Assembly: GCF_000568255.1 (NCBI RefSeq)
Contig: NZ_KK037166.1
Coordinates: 8,752,106 to 8,816,105, forward strand
Reading direction: 5' to 3'
DNA: 64,000 nt
Source of the DNA: Kutzneria sp. 744
GTDB lineage: Bacteria > Actinomycetota > Actinomycetes > Mycobacteriales > Pseudonocardiaceae
The position numbers and the translations under genes are program-made. Below the pieces are notes generated by a model. That model had not been told where the DNA came from. It ran no database searches and saw only the letters and a program-made list of their open reading frames with translations. Below, in pieces: positions 63,701 through 64,000 of this stretch; positions within the stretch are counted from its first letter, which is position 1; each line of letters begins with the position of its first letter.

Positions 63701-64000
63701 TACTGGAGGTCCAGCGTGCCGTTGCCGGCGTCGAGGTAGTCGATGCTGACCAGCACGATGTTCTTGGTGTCGTAGGCATACGAGTCGGCGACGTTCATGT
63801 AGAAGAAGTTGGTGGACGGCGCGGGCGAGGCGGCGTTGGTCTGCCAGTAGCCGCGCCCGGCCGCAGTGCCGGTGATCAGCCCGGACGGGTTGTCGCCGGG
63901 ATTGGGGCGTGACGCCGGTGTTCGACGTATCCGGGCCCGAGCGTGGCGCTCGGACCGGCGGCGGTGATCCGGAGCTGCGCCACGGTGATGTCCACGGATC
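60703..64000 (-). CDS. Large secreted beta-helix enzyme (GH55-like / pectate lyase 3 fold) with F5/8C domain, cut by right edge
   Basis: More than 1,090 residues visible; the N-terminus is beyond the window. Reading from its start: a beta-sandwich module, a short helical FIVAR-like segment (KAAFGAQIAKAQAVIDSSDA), a discoidin-type domain, then two right-handed beta-helix domains. Each helix opens with a Pectate_lyase_3 signature (DSTKAIQAALYDCHDAGGGT and GIQHTLDRAGRDGGGIVYLP). A C-terminal repeat (GYHFVSWTVAGAVVS) closes it. The tandem arrangement is that of GH55 exo-beta-1,3-glucanases. Two single-base insertions near the edge (CCGG at 63931-63932, GGGG at 63904-63907) interrupt the frame. 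Without them DTSNTGVTP continues into NPGDNPSG. Confidence 0.75.
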   Translation of the reverse strand, partial: IRGHHRGAAPDHRRRSERHARARIRRTPASRPNPGDNPSGLITGTAAGRGYWQTNAASPAPSTNFFYMNVADSYAYDTKNIVLVSIDYLDAGNGTLDLQYDSPGQDLPDKFKPSEIVRYGDTGTWQTHDFVLDDSILTNRTNGSDFRIAHDGSDVEVKVAAVRVTVIPSTLDVKAGLRNLVAQSGLTVYAAREGTRDGQYPAGSKAAFGAQIAKAQAVIDSSDATPAQVKAALQALYDSYQAFKASAVNLNVAAGRSLSSGPGWTQVDLDQAQPVDDVFVQWGVAFSHDYKVQTSVDGSTFTTVGESGATEANRSSRTDFPVVQARYVRLAYDGSADVADLQVRDQRVVTPKPQLIRTKYPTADPVIADFVVAGADPSGVKDSTKAIQAALYDCHDAGGGTVWLPDGTYRVTDTVEVPAFCSLRGDRRDPDHGGGSYGTVISADLPSGDNGPVLFSIGGSAGVLGLTTYYPHQNAAAPVPYSYTFEITGSAWASDENYMMGTVSDVTMLNSYRGIGISTMRDERGRPPAVGQTHESATVRNVKGTALLSGVEAYNGADVGTWENVTFSNSYWASAPHQFNPPHRSTVDAWTRAHGTGFVLGDLEWDQFNDIAASDYHVGIHVVPGQRVDFAGAFQGVTIKHTDTALLVDQFDSRWGLMIGRGSLDGAVTNNSAGFVKLTDVKVSGAVTGTVYRLSGQAPAYSADQPTPRPSRNALYVTDAPHGIGYVPAADATAGIQHTLDRAGRDGGGIVYLPAGWYRVTGLLSLPAGVELRGASSVPNRDEDGRSGGTVLMSYSGRATATPDTDPALITLNGRNSGVRGLRVFYPGQNPAAPDGLVAYPYAVRGNGSGTYVVNVGMSNAYNGIDMATFRNDRFFVGKLAGTFVRHGITVGASEDGVINGVLTNGNTFVRLGFYLPNWASGANLFPQVIDGFTRKSSDLVTVTGARNLTVVDAFGYGLHNGLVVTSGDVHVFNLGTDNLGTDGYTVRASAGSTTVLNLLRYNGTTSTGPVRLVDVMAINMVQSALSISASQGGTARLTGTETEPGKYETGSSVTATARPSPGYHFVSWTVAGAVVSTSPTYTFTVTADTALTATFSR
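61847..61865. promoter_or_regulatory. CGNR-operator-like palindrome inside the beta-helix gene
   Basis: GTAACGT-N5-GCGTTAC; a one-base variant of the palindromes at 36025-36081. Its position inside a coding region makes a regulatory role unproven. Confidence 0.35.

Noticed and set aside
62077..63912. A 611-codon open frame antisense to the beta-helix enzyme gene
   Set aside because: Typical mirror frame of G+C-rich DNA, without SD, signal peptide or recognisable domain; the minus-strand product shows clear carbohydrate-enzyme modules.

Overview
The window is about 70% G+C, uses GTG and TTG starts freely, and has short, often overlapping gene junctions. It carries PaaX, SARP, CGNR, MarR, PadR and TetR regulators, a split LigD system and many secreted glycosidases. 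Together these point to a soil actinomycete, most likely of the Pseudonocardiales. That placement is an inference, because no rRNA or tRNA gene lies in the window.

Left end (1-8050): a CoA-dependent aromatic acid cluster. It has an aryl-CoA ligase (cut by the left edge), a PaaX-type regulator, a fumarylacetoacetase-fold hydrolase and a gentisate 1,2-dioxygenase-like bicupin on the minus strand. Divergent from these are a hotdog thioesterase, a fused aryl-CoA monooxygenase/ene-reductase, a nitrilase and an aldo/keto reductase. The logic fits salicylate (or a relative) -> salicylyl-CoA -> gentisyl-CoA -> gentisate -> ring cleavage. The ligase promoter and the divergent promoter share a nearly identical operator. 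A palindromic repeat follows (7935-8050); a second copy lies 37 kb away.

Middle left (8 -29 kb): a frameshifted XRE-cupin regulator, TetR, a peroxiredoxin-like gene with twin operators, a YdcF-like protein, an orphan UMP kinase, LigD phosphoesterase-polymerase, an orphan glutamate-type binding lipoprotein, a sirtuin, a short Rho paralogue, LuxR, and a MarR/SDR pair around a long palindrome. Next come divergent GH16 and GH64 beta-1,3-glucanases with two LacI-type palindromes between them, the separate LigD-type ligase, and a coupled nucleotidyltransferase-BON-phosphoesterase operon.

Centre (26.1-35.5 kb): the most unusual region. A SARP/NB-ARC/TPR regulator (apparently frameshifted) faces two consecutive operons that together encode thirteen paralogous secreted proteins of about 140 residues. 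Each has a Sec signal peptide, four conserved cysteines and an invariant Arg-Cys C-terminus. Both operons start with the same regulatory block, including direct repeats with an 11-bp period as SARP regulators typically use, and each ends in a strong hairpin terminator. Subtype order is the same in both, so one operon arose by segmental duplication. I do not recognise the family.

Right half (35.5-64 kb): a CGNR regulator with two palindromes and a divergent epoxide hydrolase/dehalogenase-like enzyme; TetR-methyltransferase; a class III aminotransferase; then boxC-boxB-benzoate-CoA ligase-amidohydrolase (aerobic benzoyl-CoA epoxidation, boxA not present) with a second PaaX regulator. After these come AlkC-like DNA repair, a class V aminotransferase gene broken by a 126-nt insertion between 19-bp direct repeats, PadR, a giant nitrate reductase fused to a CysJ-like flavoprotein, a tetR-amidase-hydrolase-MFS operon, an APH-type kinase and a DUF4041/GIY-YIG-like protein. 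Last is a large secreted two-domain beta-helix enzyme, probably GH55-like, cut by the right edge.

Apparent single-base frameshifts at G/C runs in three genes (about 8146 and 8215; 27845; 63904 and 63931) suggest either real decay or base-calling errors.
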